Source: Leucobacter sp042726155
Lineage (GTDB): Bacteria > Actinomycetota > Actinomycetes > Actinomycetales > Microbacteriaceae
Assembly (NCBI RefSeq): GCF_042726155.1
Contig: NZ_JBHXHV010000003.1
Location: 1-64,000, forward strand
Reading direction: 5' to 3'
Length of the DNA: 64,000 nucleotides
Below the pieces are notes generated by a model. That model saw nothing but the letters and a program-made list of their open reading frames with translations. It was not told the DNA's origin and made no database searches. Both the position numbers and the translations under genes were made by a program. Positions 1 through 8,400 of this stretch are shown here, piece after piece; position 1 is the stretch's first letter; the number at the start of each line of letters is the position of its first letter.

Positions 1-82
1 ACATTCCGAACCCGGAAGCTAAGACTGATTGCGCCGATGGTACTGCAAGGGGGACCTTGTGGGAGAGTAGGACACCGCCGGA
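1..82 (+). rRNA. rrf: 5S ribosomal RNA, 3' part
   Basis: The window opens inside a 5S rRNA. The conserved stretches around CCGAACCCGGAAG, GCGCCGATGGTACTGC and GGGAGAGTAGGACACC are present in the right order and end at the usual CCGCCGGAC terminus. About a third of the gene, the 5' side, lies upstream of the window. It is presumably the last gene of an rrn operon; no tRNA follows it. Confidence 0.95.
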
Positions 83-92
83 CACCTTTTAC

Positions 93-153
93 AGAGGCCC
101 GTGTTTCGGGATCACCATGATGGTGGTTCCCGAAACACGGGCCTCTACCTTTT
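93..153 (+). terminator. Terminator after the rRNA operon
   Basis: A long inverted repeat, with arms starting at AGAGGCCCGTGTTTCGGGA (93-111) and ending at position 146, closes with a nearly continuous inner stem CACCAT/ATGGTG. It is followed by CCTTTTT. This is a strong Rho-independent terminator for the rRNA operon and isolates the antiporter operon from ribosomal transcription. Confidence 0.9.
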
Positions 154-235
154 TGTGCCCTATTTCTCGCAGATTGCCGGGTTGATCTGGAGTTCGCCCC
201 TGGCGCATCCAGCGAATCGGCGAACCCGTTTCCGG

Positions 236-241
236 TAGACT
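236..241 (+). promoter_or_regulatory. Putative -10 element of the mrp operon
   Basis: TAGACT fits the actinobacterial -10 consensus TAnnnT and lies about 45 bases before the mrpA start, in the only intergenic space upstream of the operon. No convincing -35 element was found. Position and fit to the consensus are the only evidence. Confidence 0.4.
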
Positions 242-284
242 GTTCTCAGAACCAAACGACGACCGAACCGGAAGTGGGCCGCCT

Positions 285-3185
285 ATGGGAGCGATGATGA
301 GTGTGCTGCTCATCCTCGCTGTCGCCGCAATCGGCGCCCACCCCCTCGCGCGCCTCCTGGGCCGTAGAGTGTTTGGTCTTTTTGCCGCCTTGCTTGCGGT
401 GATATCCGTTGTGTTCGGCGTGCTGGCCGTCCAGGTCTACCGCGGAGATCCGATTGTCGAGACGTTCGCGTGGGTTCCGCAACTCGATCTTTCGCTGACG
501 TTCCGGCTCGACGAGATGTCTGCGCTGTTCGCCTTGCTCGTCACTGGCGCCGGATCCCTCGTGCTGCTGTACTGCACACGCTACTTCGAAGTGCGGGAAC
601 CCGGCCTCGAACGATTTGCCGCGGTGTTCATGGGATTCGCCGCGTCGATGCTCGGACTGGTGCTCGCTGACGACGTCTATCTGCTGTTCGTGTTCTGGGA
701 AGGCACGACGATCTTCTCCTTCCTGCTGATCGGCCACCTCACGCGGTTGCGCACCTCCACGGCAGCAGCGCTGCAGGCGCTCATGGTGACGACACTCGGT
801 GGCCTCGCGATGCTTGTCGGACTCGTGCTGCTTTCCAATCGGGTGGGTAGTTCGCTGCTGTCCGACATCGTGGCGCAGCCGCCCGAGGGCGCGGTTGGCG
901 TTACTGCCGTGTTCCTTGTTCTCGCCGGCGCCCTCTCAAAGTCTGCGATTTTCCCGTTCCACTTCTGGTTGCCCGGCGCGATGGCGGCCCCGACGCCAGT
1001 GAGCGCCTACCTGCATGCGGCAGCGATGGTGAAGGCGGGCATCTACCTGATTGCGCGCATCACGCCCGCGTTCGGCGATGTGCCCGGGTACCGCGAGACC
1101 CTTGTGGTGCTCGGCGCGATCACCATGATCAACGGCGGTATCCGCGCACTCCGCCAGTTTGATATCAAGTTGATTGTGGCGCACGGCACGGTCAGCCAGC
1201 TCGGTCTCCTGGTGATGGTGTTTGGCGTCGGCGATCCCCGAGCGAGCTTCGCGGGTCTCGCTCTCGTGTTCGCTCACGCGCTCGCAAAAGCGCCGCTGTT
1301 TCTATCAGTCGGCATCATCGACCACTCCGCCGGTACGCGCGACCTCCGCAAACTGAGCGGTCTCGGGCGAAAAATGCCGGTTCTCACGGTCATTACGGTG
1401 CTTGCTGCTGCCTCGATGGCGGGTTTCCCGCCGTTTTTCGGATTTGTCGCCAAAGAGTCGGCCTTCACCGAACTGCTCGAGGTCGCCCATGAGCAGCCGC
1501 TCGCGATGGTCGCGTTCATTGTCGCGGTCATCGGGAGTGTGCTGACCGTCGCCTACATGGGACGATTCCTGTGGGGCGCGTTTGCGACAAAGCGGGACGT
1601 CACCATCTGTGCAGTTTTGCACGAACCGGGTCGCTCGATCCTCATTGCCCCGGCGGCGTTCGCGCTCGCGACGCTCGCTGTCGGCTTCGCGTCCTCCCAA
1701 GCGGATGCGGTGCTGCAGCCACTCATTGTGGATCGCGCACCGGGCATCAAGATTGAGCATCTCGCCCTCTGGCACGGCGTGACCCCAGCGCTGCTCGCAT
1801 CGGCTGCGGTTTGGATAGCGGGCTCGCTGCTCGCCTGGCTGCTCAGTCGAACGACCCGAACGATGGCGCCTCCGGCCGAACGCTTCTCGGCTTCGCACGC
1901 TTACTGGGTCGTGACGCACTTCGTTGACTTCGTCGCGGTGAAACTGACATCGGTCACCCAGCGCGGTTCGCTTCCGTTCTATCTCGCGGTGATCTTGATT
2001 GTGCTCATCGGGACGCTCGGCGGCACTGTGCTGGCGACCGGCGAGTGGCCAAGCGAGTGGGTGTTCTTTACGTCACCTGTCCAGATCCCGATCGCAATCG
2101 TCATGATCATCGCGGCCTTGTTCTCGCTTCGTGCTCGTACCCGGTTCCAGTCTGTGGTTCTCGTAGGTATCACCGGCTACGGGATGGCGGCGATTTTCGC
2201 GATGCACGGCGCCCCCGACTTAGCGCTCACCCAGGCGCTCGTTGAAACGGTCACGCTGATCGCCTTCGTGCTCGTCATCCGTCGCCTCCCGCAGCGCATC
2301 GGGCACCGCGCCTCGCGCCCGAAGCGCCTGCTCCGACTCGGTATCGGGCTCGGAGTAGGCCTGGTGTTCGGGACGCTCGCCGTGATCGCGCTCGGATCGC
2401 GCATCGCCGACCCAATCTCACTGCAACTGCCGGAGCTCGCCTACGCTGGCGGCCACGGCAGCAACGTGGTGAACGTGATGCTCGTTGACATTCGCGGGTG
2501 GGACACGATGGGGGAGCTCTCGGTCATTCTCGCGGCGGCCACCGGTGTCGCCTCGCTCGTCTTCTTGAGCACCCGGGTAGACACGAAGCCGAAGCTCAGT
2601 AGGCGCGATGCACGATTCGCCGCTCGCGAGCACCTGCTGCGCGTCGCTGACCCGAACGATCCGGCTCGCCGCAACACCTGGTTGCTCGCGGGTCGTCACC
2701 TCGATCCAGCGCGACGCTCGATCCTGCTCGAGGTCGTCGTGCGGTTGGTGTTCCACGCGCTCATTATTCTTTCGATCTACCTGCTGCTCACCGGTCACAA
2801 TTCGCCTGGCGGAGGGTTCGCCGGCGGCCTCGTCGCGGGCCTCGCGCTTGTGGCGCGGTACCTGGCGGGAGGTCGCCACGAGCTCGGCGCCACTGTGCCA
2901 CTCGACGCCGGGCGCATTCTCGGCACCGGGCTCGCGCTCGCGGTGTCTATGGCCTTCATTCCGATGCTGTTCGGTCAGTCTGCGCTTGCGTCGGCCTGGG
3001 TCGACCTCGATCTCGGCATCTTCGGATCGCTCCCGCTCGTCACCTCGACGATCTTCGACATTGGCGTCTACCTGGTGGTGTTCGGCTTGATTCTCGATGT
3101 GCTGCGTAGCCTGGGCGCCGAAATCGATGAGCACGAAGAAGCCGACATTGCCTCGTTCGAGGAAGAGGAGGTGAGCGCACGATGA
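285..3185 (+). CDS. mrpA: Na+/H+ antiporter subunit A fused to subunit B (MrpAB)
   Basis: Largest subunit of the multi-subunit Mrp cation/proton antiporter in the plasma membrane; it exports Na+ in exchange for H+. The 966-residue protein has the many membrane helices of MrpA and complex I NuoL, including FWEGTT (the conserved Glu of a proton channel) and AAMVKAGIY (the conserved Lys). After an MrpA C-terminal helical block and a polar linker (about residues 770-810), a further domain contains LLTGHNSPGGGFAGGL, typical of MrpB. There is no separate mrpB gene, so A and B are fused, as in several other actinobacteria. The stop overlaps mrpC (ATGA). ATG codons at 285, 294 and 297 are all possible starts; none has a strong ribosome binding site. 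Confidence 0.95.
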   Translation: MGAMMSVLLILAVAAIGAHPLARLLGRRVFGLFAALLAVISVVFGVLAVQVYRGDPIVETFAWVPQLDLSLTFRLDEMSALFALLVTGAGSLVLLYCTRYFEVREPGLERFAAVFMGFAASMLGLVLADDVYLLFVFWEGTTIFSFLLIGHLTRLRTSTAAALQALMVTTLGGLAMLVGLVLLSNRVGSSLLSDIVAQPPEGAVGVTAVFLVLAGALSKSAIFPFHFWLPGAMAAPTPVSAYLHAAAMVKAGIYLIARITPAFGDVPGYRETLVVLGAITMINGGIRALRQFDIKLIVAHGTVSQLGLLVMVFGVGDPRASFAGLALVFAHALAKAPLFLSVGIIDHSAGTRDLRKLSGLGRKMPVLTVITVLAAASMAGFPPFFGFVAKESAFTELLEVAHEQPLAMVAFIVAVIGSVLTVAYMGRFLWGAFATKRDVTICAVLHEPGRSILIAPAAFALATLAVGFASSQADAVLQPLIVDRAPGIKIEHLALWHGVTPALLASAAVWIAGSLLAWLLSRTTRTMAPPAERFSASHAYWVVTHFVDFVAVKLTSVTQRGSLPFYLAVILIVLIGTLGGTVLATGEWPSEWVFFTSPVQIPIAIVMIIAALFSLRARTRFQSVVLVGITGYGMAAIFAMHGAPDLALTQALVETVTLIAFVLVIRRLPQRIGHRASRPKRLLRLGIGLGVGLVFGTLAVIALGSRIADPISLQLPELAYAGGHGSNVVNVMLVDIRGWDTMGELSVILAAATGVASLVFLSTRVDTKPKLSRRDARFAAREHLLRVADPNDPARRNTWLLAGRHLDPARRSILLEVVVRLVFHALIILSIYLLLTGHNSPGGGFAGGLVAGLALVARYLAGGRHELGATVPLDAGRILGTGLALAVSMAFIPMLFGQSALASAWVDLDLGIFGSLPLVTSTIFDIGVYLVVFGLILDVLRSLGAEIDEHEEADIASFEEEEVSAR

Positions 3186-3625
3186 CGATGCCTCTCGTAC
3201 TGGTCGCCGTGATGATCGTGCTCTACACCTGCGGCGTGTATCTCATGCTCGATCGCTCGCTGACGCGGTTGCTGCTCGGCTTCCTGCTCGTGGGAAACGC
3301 CACGAACCTGCTGATTTTTCTGATGTCGGGATCGTTTGGGTCGGCCCCGATCTCGGGCGATACGCCGGCGGAAGACATGAGCGATCCGCTTCCCCAAGCG
3401 TTTATTTTGACCGCCATCGTGATCACCTTCGGTGTCAGCGCCTTCCTGCTTGCCCTCATTTACCGGTCGTGGCGTCTCGCTCACGATCACGACGATCGCC
3501 TCGAAGATGACGAGTCGGATCAGGAGATCGCGACAACCCGTGCGCTCGCGGCGACCGAGGTCACCGACGAAGACCTCGAGGGTACGCAGGAGTACGACGA
3601 CGAAGACGGGGAGACGGCACCGTGA
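3182..3625 (+). CDS. mrpC: Na+/H+ antiporter subunit C
   Basis: MrpC is a small NuoK-like subunit of the antiporter. The 147-residue protein has three hydrophobic segments in the first 95 residues and motifs such as GNATNLLIF and DPLPQAFILTAIVI, characteristic of MrpC/NuoK. The remaining 50 or so residues are a strongly acidic cytoplasmic tail rich in Asp and Glu, longer than in the Bacillus protein (about 113 residues). The ATG overlaps the mrpA stop and lies 8 bases after GAGGAGGTG, so translation is well supported and coupled. Confidence 0.95.
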   Translation: MTMPLVLVAVMIVLYTCGVYLMLDRSLTRLLLGFLLVGNATNLLIFLMSGSFGSAPISGDTPAEDMSDPLPQAFILTAIVITFGVSAFLLALIYRSWRLAHDHDDRLEDDESDQEIATTRALAATEVTDEDLEGTQEYDDEDGETAP

Positions 3626-5292
3626 TACAACTCGTTCCGCTCGCCGTGCTCATTCCGCTCGCTGGCGCGGCCCTTGCGCTTGCGGTGCCGGGTCACCGCA
3701 AGCTGCAGCAGGGCATTACGCTCGTCGCGCTGAGCGCGGTCGTGGTGCTCAGCGGCGTGCTCATGTATCTGGTCGACGCACACGGCACGCTCGTGATGGA
3801 AGTGGGTGGGTGGGCCGCCCCGTTTGGTATCGCCCTGGTCGTGGATCGCGTCTCCGCGCTGATGCTCGTGGTGTCCTCCGTAGTGCTGCTCGGGGTGTTC
3901 TTGTTTTCACTCGGGCAGGGCCTCGCTGACGGCGACGAGGATACCCCCGTCTCGATCTACTACCCGACGTATCTCGTGCTGGGTGCAGGTGTGTTCAACG
4001 CGTTCATCGCGGGCGACCTGTTCAATCTGTACGTCGGTTTTGAGATCCTACTGGTGGCGAGCTACGTGCTCATCACTCTGGGCGGTACCGCCCAGCGCAT
4101 TCGCGCTGGCGTCACCTACGTCATCGTGTCGCTGGTCTCGTCCGTGCTCTTCCTCGCTGCGATCGGTTTGATTTACGGCGCTACCGGCACCGTAAACATG
4201 GCGCAGCTGACAGTGCGCATTGCCGAACTGCCGAGCGAGATTCAGCTGCTGCTCAATCTTGCGTTGCTCATTGCGTTTGGCATCAAGGCGGCGGTTTTCC
4301 CGCTCGCGTTCTGGTTGCCCGATTCGTATCCGACGGCGCCAGCCCCGGTGACCGCGGTGTTTGCTGGTCTTCTCACGAAGGTGGGCGTCTACGCGATCAT
4401 TCGAACGCAGACCCAGCTCTTCCCGAACTCGAGCATCGATCGGTTACTGCTGATTGTCGCTGGATTGACGCTGCTCGTCGGCATTCTCGGCGCGGTGTCT
4501 CAGCTCGATATCAAGCGGCTGTTGTCGTTCACGCTGATCAGCCACATCGGCTACATGATTTTCGGCATTGGCATGGCAAACGCGGCGGGCTTCGCTGCCA
4601 CGATCTACTACATTGCCCACCACATCATCGTGCAGACGACGCTGTTTCTCGCGGTCGGTCTCGTTGAGCGCCAGGGCGGCACCACCTCGATCTCTGGGCT
4701 CGGCGGTCTGATGCGCAGTGCGCCGTTTATCGCGGTGCTGTTCTTTATCCCGATGCTGAACCTCGGGGGCATCCCGCCGTTCTCTGGATTCATCGGAAAG
4801 CTTGGGCTCTTTACGGTCGCTGCTGATCTCGGTACCCCAGAGGCCTATTGGCTCATGGGCATCGGTGCGCTCGTCTCGTTGCTTACGCTGTACGCGCTCG
4901 CCCGTGCCTGGGTGCTCGCGTTCTGGCGCACGCCCGCGCGCGCCGAGACGAAGGCGACGAAGCCCGCGAGCACTGAAGCGCTCGTGCTGCGGGACCGCGA
5001 GCGCGCGCTGTTCGAGCGCCTGCACGATGCACCGGACGCGCAACCGATGGCCGAACAAAAGGCGATCCCGAAGCTCATGTTCGGGGCGACGACAGGCATG
5101 GTCGTCGTCAGTATCGCACTGACAGTGTTTGCGGGCCCGCTGTATGCTTATGCAACTCGCGCCGGTGAAGATTTGGCGCACCCGGGAGTCGTTGTCGAAC
5201 AGGTGCTCGGGGACGGCACTGGTGCGGGGAGCGGCGGGCCTGGCGGAGGAAGCGGAAGCACGACTCTGCACGAGGGGGAATCGCATGAGTGA
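3622..5292 (+). CDS. mrpD: Na+/H+ antiporter subunit D
   Basis: MrpD is the NuoM/NuoN-like antiporter module of the Mrp complex. The 556-residue protein starts with GTG overlapping the mrpC stop. About 14 hydrophobic helices are predicted by eye. FNLYVGFEILLV contains the conserved Glu of the family and FGIKAAVFPLAFWLPDSYP the conserved Lys region. After residue 430 there is a polar insert of about 50 residues before the last helix, then a Gly/Ser-rich tail of some 45 residues ending HEGESHE. The tail looks disordered and is probably cytoplasmic or extracytoplasmic linker, not catalytic. Confidence 0.95.
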   Translation: MIQLVPLAVLIPLAGAALALAVPGHRKLQQGITLVALSAVVVLSGVLMYLVDAHGTLVMEVGGWAAPFGIALVVDRVSALMLVVSSVVLLGVFLFSLGQGLADGDEDTPVSIYYPTYLVLGAGVFNAFIAGDLFNLYVGFEILLVASYVLITLGGTAQRIRAGVTYVIVSLVSSVLFLAAIGLIYGATGTVNMAQLTVRIAELPSEIQLLLNLALLIAFGIKAAVFPLAFWLPDSYPTAPAPVTAVFAGLLTKVGVYAIIRTQTQLFPNSSIDRLLLIVAGLTLLVGILGAVSQLDIKRLLSFTLISHIGYMIFGIGMANAAGFAATIYYIAHHIIVQTTLFLAVGLVERQGGTTSISGLGGLMRSAPFIAVLFFIPMLNLGGIPPFSGFIGKLGLFTVAADLGTPEAYWLMGIGALVSLLTLYALARAWVLAFWRTPARAETKATKPASTEALVLRDRERALFERLHDAPDAQPMAEQKAIPKLMFGATTGMVVVSIALTVFAGPLYAYATRAGEDLAHPGVVVEQVLGDGTGAGSGGPGGGSGSTTLHEGESHE

Positions 5293-5851
5293 ACAACTCT
5301 CTGACACCCCGCGCGAGGCGCGGCGACGCGAATTTGGCGTGCGCCTGCACGAGCTGCCGCTCCTCATCGGACTGATCGTGCTGTGGATGATGCTCTGGCA
5401 CGAAGTCTCGCTGCTCTCCGCATTGAGTGGTCTGATCGTCGCAGTTTTCGTGATGCGGCTGTTCTACCTGCCACCCGTCGAGCTCGCGGGACGATTCAAC
5501 TTCTGGTGGGCGCTGAAGTACCTCGCCTACTTCCTCTGGCACCTGGCGCGTGCCTCGTGGGGAGTCGCGTGGCTCGCAGTGCGCCCCGGCCCGCCGCCAA
5601 AGACCTCTATCATCGCCGTGAAGCTCGCGACGCGTTCCGATTTCATCATGACGATGGTCGGGCTCACGAACTCGCTCATTCCCGGCTCGCTCGTTGCTGA
5701 GATCGACCGGTTCGAGTCCACGCTGTACCTGCACGTGCTGAACACTCCGACACAGCGCGAACTGACGAAGATGCGTCGTGAGGTGCGCACGATCGAACGT
5801 CTGCTCGTGCACGCAGTCGGCTCGAAGCAAGAATTGCAGGCGATGAAATGA
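5285..5851 (+). CDS. mrpE: Na+/H+ antiporter subunit E
   Basis: MrpE is a small membrane subunit needed for assembly of the antiporter. The 188-residue product begins MSEQLSDTPREARR; this ATG overlaps the mrpD stop and follows GAGGGGGAATCGC, a good ribosome binding site, so upstream in-frame starts inside mrpD were rejected. Two or three helices occur in the first 70 residues, followed by the conserved block around PGSLVAEIDRFESTLYLHVL typical of the family. It ends overlapping mrpF. Confidence 0.93.
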   Translation: MSEQLSDTPREARRREFGVRLHELPLLIGLIVLWMMLWHEVSLLSALSGLIVAVFVMRLFYLPPVELAGRFNFWWALKYLAYFLWHLARASWGVAWLAVRPGPPPKTSIIAVKLATRSDFIMTMVGLTNSLIPGSLVAEIDRFESTLYLHVLNTPTQRELTKMRREVRTIERLLVHAVGSKQELQAMK

Positions 5852-6159
5852 ACCTGATCACGAGCGCACTCCTGATTGCGGCCGGGGCCGGTCTGACGGT
5901 AACCGCGCTTGCCGCTATCGTGCGCATCGTGCGCGGGCCCACGATCCTCGATCGCATGATCGCCTCGGATGTGCTGCTCACGACTCTGATGCTCGCAATC
6001 GGAGCGGACATGGTCGCGCGTGGACACACTGACACGATCCCGCTCATGACCGTGATCGCTGCAACAGCTACGCTTGCGACCATCGTTGTGGCACGTTTCG
6101 TGAAGCGACGGGCCGAGCAGCCCGCCCACCAGCAGCCAAAGGAGACCGGACATGTTTGA
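5848..6159 (+). CDS. mrpF: Na+/H+ antiporter subunit F
   Basis: MrpF is a three-helix membrane subunit of the antiporter. The 103-residue protein has helices at roughly 5-25, 33-53 and 60-80. The motif RIVRGPTILDRMIASDVL is characteristic of MrpF/PhaF. The start overlaps the mrpE stop (ATGA) and the 3' end overlaps mrpG by eight bases, consistent with co-translation. Confidence 0.95.
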   Translation: MNLITSALLIAAGAGLTVTALAAIVRIVRGPTILDRMIASDVLLTTLMLAIGADMVARGHTDTIPLMTVIAATATLATIVVARFVKRRAEQPAHQQPKETGHV

Positions 6160-6574
6160 TGACCTCCTTGATTTGGCCGCTGCCGTCTGTATCTTTCTTG
6201 CCGCTGTGCTCTCAGTGGCGGCGGGAATCGGCATCCTGCGGTTTCCCGATGCGCTCAGCCGGTTGCACGCGGCAACGAAGCCGCAGATATTCGGGCTGCT
6301 GCTCACCATCACCGCGATTGCGCTCGACCAGCGCTCGTTCGCCACGCTGCTCGCCCTGATTCCGGTCTTTGTCTTCCAGTCGCTTACCGCGCCCGTCGCC
6401 GCGCACATGGTTGGTCGTGCGGCGTACCGCACAGGCCAGCTCGATACCGCCACCCTGGTTGTCGACGAGCTCGGGCCCGCAATTGAGCGAAGCGATCTGT
6501 ACGGCCCGCGACTGCCCGATCGCTTGCAGCGAGCGGAGCCGAAGGCAGATTCCGATTCACCGACGGCGGCCTAA
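6152..6574 (+). CDS. mrpG: Na+/H+ antiporter subunit G
   Basis: MrpG is the last subunit of the Mrp complex. The 140-residue protein contains three hydrophobic segments and GILRFPDALSRLHAATKPQ, the family signature. AAAGGAG precedes the ATG at a normal distance. The final 35 or so residues are a soluble charged tail without clear relatives. A strong hairpin follows the stop, so the operon ends here. Confidence 0.95.
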   Translation: MFDDLLDLAAAVCIFLAAVLSVAAGIGILRFPDALSRLHAATKPQIFGLLLTITAIALDQRSFATLLALIPVFVFQSLTAPVAAHMVGRAAYRTGQLDTATLVVDELGPAIERSDLYGPRLPDRLQRAEPKADSDSPTAA

Positions 6575-6590
6575 CAGAACAGGGCACGCC

Positions 6591-6626
6591 GAAGGGGCGG
6601 GCTCACCGTGGTGAACCCGCCCCTTC
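6591..6626. terminator. Bidirectional terminator between mrpG and aceB
   Basis: The inverted repeat GAAGGGGCGGG / CCCGCCCCTTC with a short central part lies between two convergent genes. It has no clear T-tract on the plus side. It can serve both strands. Confidence 0.75.
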
Positions 6627-6642
6627 GAATGCGCCGGATCGC

Positions 6643-8307
6643 TTAGGCGTCGACGAGGTACCGGCTGTAGGCGGGAACCGTCAGGAACGTGGGAAAGTCG
6701 TCACCCAACGCTACGTCGGCGAACAGTTCAGCCGCGTCGTCGAAGCGGTCGCCCGTAAAGCGCTCGAAGCCTGCGACAGCGCTCGAGACGAGGTCCGCGA
6801 CCCACTCGCGAGTGATGCGCGTGCCCTCTGCCGTCGACTGATCCTGGTGGATCCACTGCCAGATCTGCGAGCGGCTGATCTCCGCGGTCGCCGCATCCTC
6901 CATGAGGTTGTCGATCGCGACCGCTCCGAAGCCTCGCAGCCAGGCCTCGATGTAGCGAATGCCGATCGAGACGTTTTCGCGAACGCCCGCCTCGGTAATT
7001 TCGCGGCCGATGTGTACGTCGAGCAGCTGAGCGGCCGTCACCGTGACATCGTCACGCTGACGCTCGACCTGGTTCGGGCGATCGCCCAGTACCGCATCAA
7101 ACTCGGCCCGCGCGACCGGAATGAGGTCGGGGTGCGCGACCCACGTGCCGTCGAAGCCGTCGCCAGCTTCGCGGTGCTTGTCTGCCCGTACCTTTTCTTC
7201 CGCGCGCGCTGTGACCTCGGGGTCGCGGCGGTTTGGAATGAAGGCGCTCATGCCGCCGATCGCGTGCGCGCCCCGCTTGTGGCAGGTCTGCACGAGAAGT
7301 TCGGTGTAGGCGCGCATGAACGGCACGGTCATGGTGACCTCACTGCGATCAGGCAAGACGAATCGGGCGCCGCGGCCACGGTAGTTCTTGATGATCGAGA
7401 ATATGTAGTCCCAGCGGCCAGCGTTGAGCCCGGCAATGTGGTCCCGCATCACATAGAGAATCTCGTCCATTTCGAATGCCGCTGGCAGCGTCTCGATGAG
7501 CACAGTGGCGCGAATGGTGCCGTGGGGGAGTCCCAGCACCGCCTCGGTGAAGGTAAAGATGTCGTCCCACAGCTTCGCTTCCTCGCTCGATTCGAGCTTG
7601 GCGATGTAGAAGTACGGACCGCGCCCGCGCGCCACGAGCTCCTGCGCATTGTGGAACGCGTAGAGTCCAAAGTCGACGAGGCTGCCTGAGGCTGCGCCTG
7701 ACCGGCCGTGGGTGTCGGTGAAGCGCAGGTGCTTCTCAACGAGGTGCCAGCCGCGCGGGCGCATTACAATCGTCGGCGTCTGCTCCGCGGTGACCCGGTA
7801 CTCCTTGCCCTCGGGACTCGTGAACGAGAGCTGATCGCGAATTGCATCAAACAGTGAAAGTTGGCCACCGATGACGTTGTGCCAGGTCGGGCTTGTTGCG
7901 TCCTCCTGGTCGGCAAGCCAGACGCGCGCGCCCGAATTCATTGCGTTGATGGTCATCTTCGGATCCGTGGGGCCGGTGATCTCGACCCGGCGATCTTCAA
8001 GACCCGGGCCCGCACCGGCTACCCGCCAGCTCGCGTCTTCACGGATCGCCCGCGTATCGTCACGGAACTTCGGGTCGCGCCCGTTACCGATCTCGTAGCG
8101 ACGCCGCTGGCGATCGGCCAGCCGCTCGTGTCGAGTGCTGGCGAAGCGGTCGTGCAGCTCCGTCAGGAACGCAAGCGCCTGAGGAGTGAGAATCTCGTCG
8201 CTGCGGTCGAACGGGCGCCCGAGGACCTCGAAGCGAGCGGTGCTCGCCGAGGGAGTGCGTTCAGTGGAGGCGGTGTCGTGCTGCGGTGCCGCATGAGTTG
8301 TCGTCAT
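6643..8307 (-). CDS. aceB: Malate synthase A
   Basis: Condenses glyoxylate with acetyl-CoA to malate, the second step of the glyoxylate shunt. The 554-residue length fits the A type, not the larger G type. Visible signatures are MTINAMNSGARVWLADQED, RPRGWHLVEKH and the active-site segment RATVLIETLPAAFEMDEI. I place the start at the second ATG (8307) because AGGAG lies six bases before it; an in-frame ATG eight codons upstream has no ribosome binding site. Isocitrate lyase lies 93 bases upstream on the same strand, so the two probably form an operon or share control. Confidence 0.96.
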   Translation of the reverse strand: MTTTHAAPQHDTASTERTPSASTARFEVLGRPFDRSDEILTPQALAFLTELHDRFASTRHERLADRQRRRYEIGNGRDPKFRDDTRAIREDASWRVAGAGPGLEDRRVEITGPTDPKMTINAMNSGARVWLADQEDATSPTWHNVIGGQLSLFDAIRDQLSFTSPEGKEYRVTAEQTPTIVMRPRGWHLVEKHLRFTDTHGRSGAASGSLVDFGLYAFHNAQELVARGRGPYFYIAKLESSEEAKLWDDIFTFTEAVLGLPHGTIRATVLIETLPAAFEMDEILYVMRDHIAGLNAGRWDYIFSIIKNYRGRGARFVLPDRSEVTMTVPFMRAYTELLVQTCHKRGAHAIGGMSAFIPNRRDPEVTARAEEKVRADKHREAGDGFDGTWVAHPDLIPVARAEFDAVLGDRPNQVERQRDDVTVTAAQLLDVHIGREITEAGVRENVSIGIRYIEAWLRGFGAVAIDNLMEDAATAEISRSQIWQWIHQDQSTAEGTRITREWVADLVSSAVAGFERFTGDRFDDAAELFADVALGDDFPTFLTVPAYSRYLVDA

Positions 8308-8400
8308 GATCTGCTCCTGTGCGTGTGTCATGGTGCGTGTGTAATCCTGCGTGAGTGTGCGTGTGTGAGCGCGTGCGAGAAGGCGGGAGCCTGTTTCCCG

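Noticed and set aside
1..284. tRNA gene after the 5S rRNA
   Set aside because: Only the terminator hairpin and the mrp promoter region are found; no cloverleaf can be drawn.
8308..8400. CA/GT-rich repeats between aceA and aceB as a regulatory repeat
   Set aside because: Irregular low-complexity sequence with no constant unit; most likely a simple spacer.
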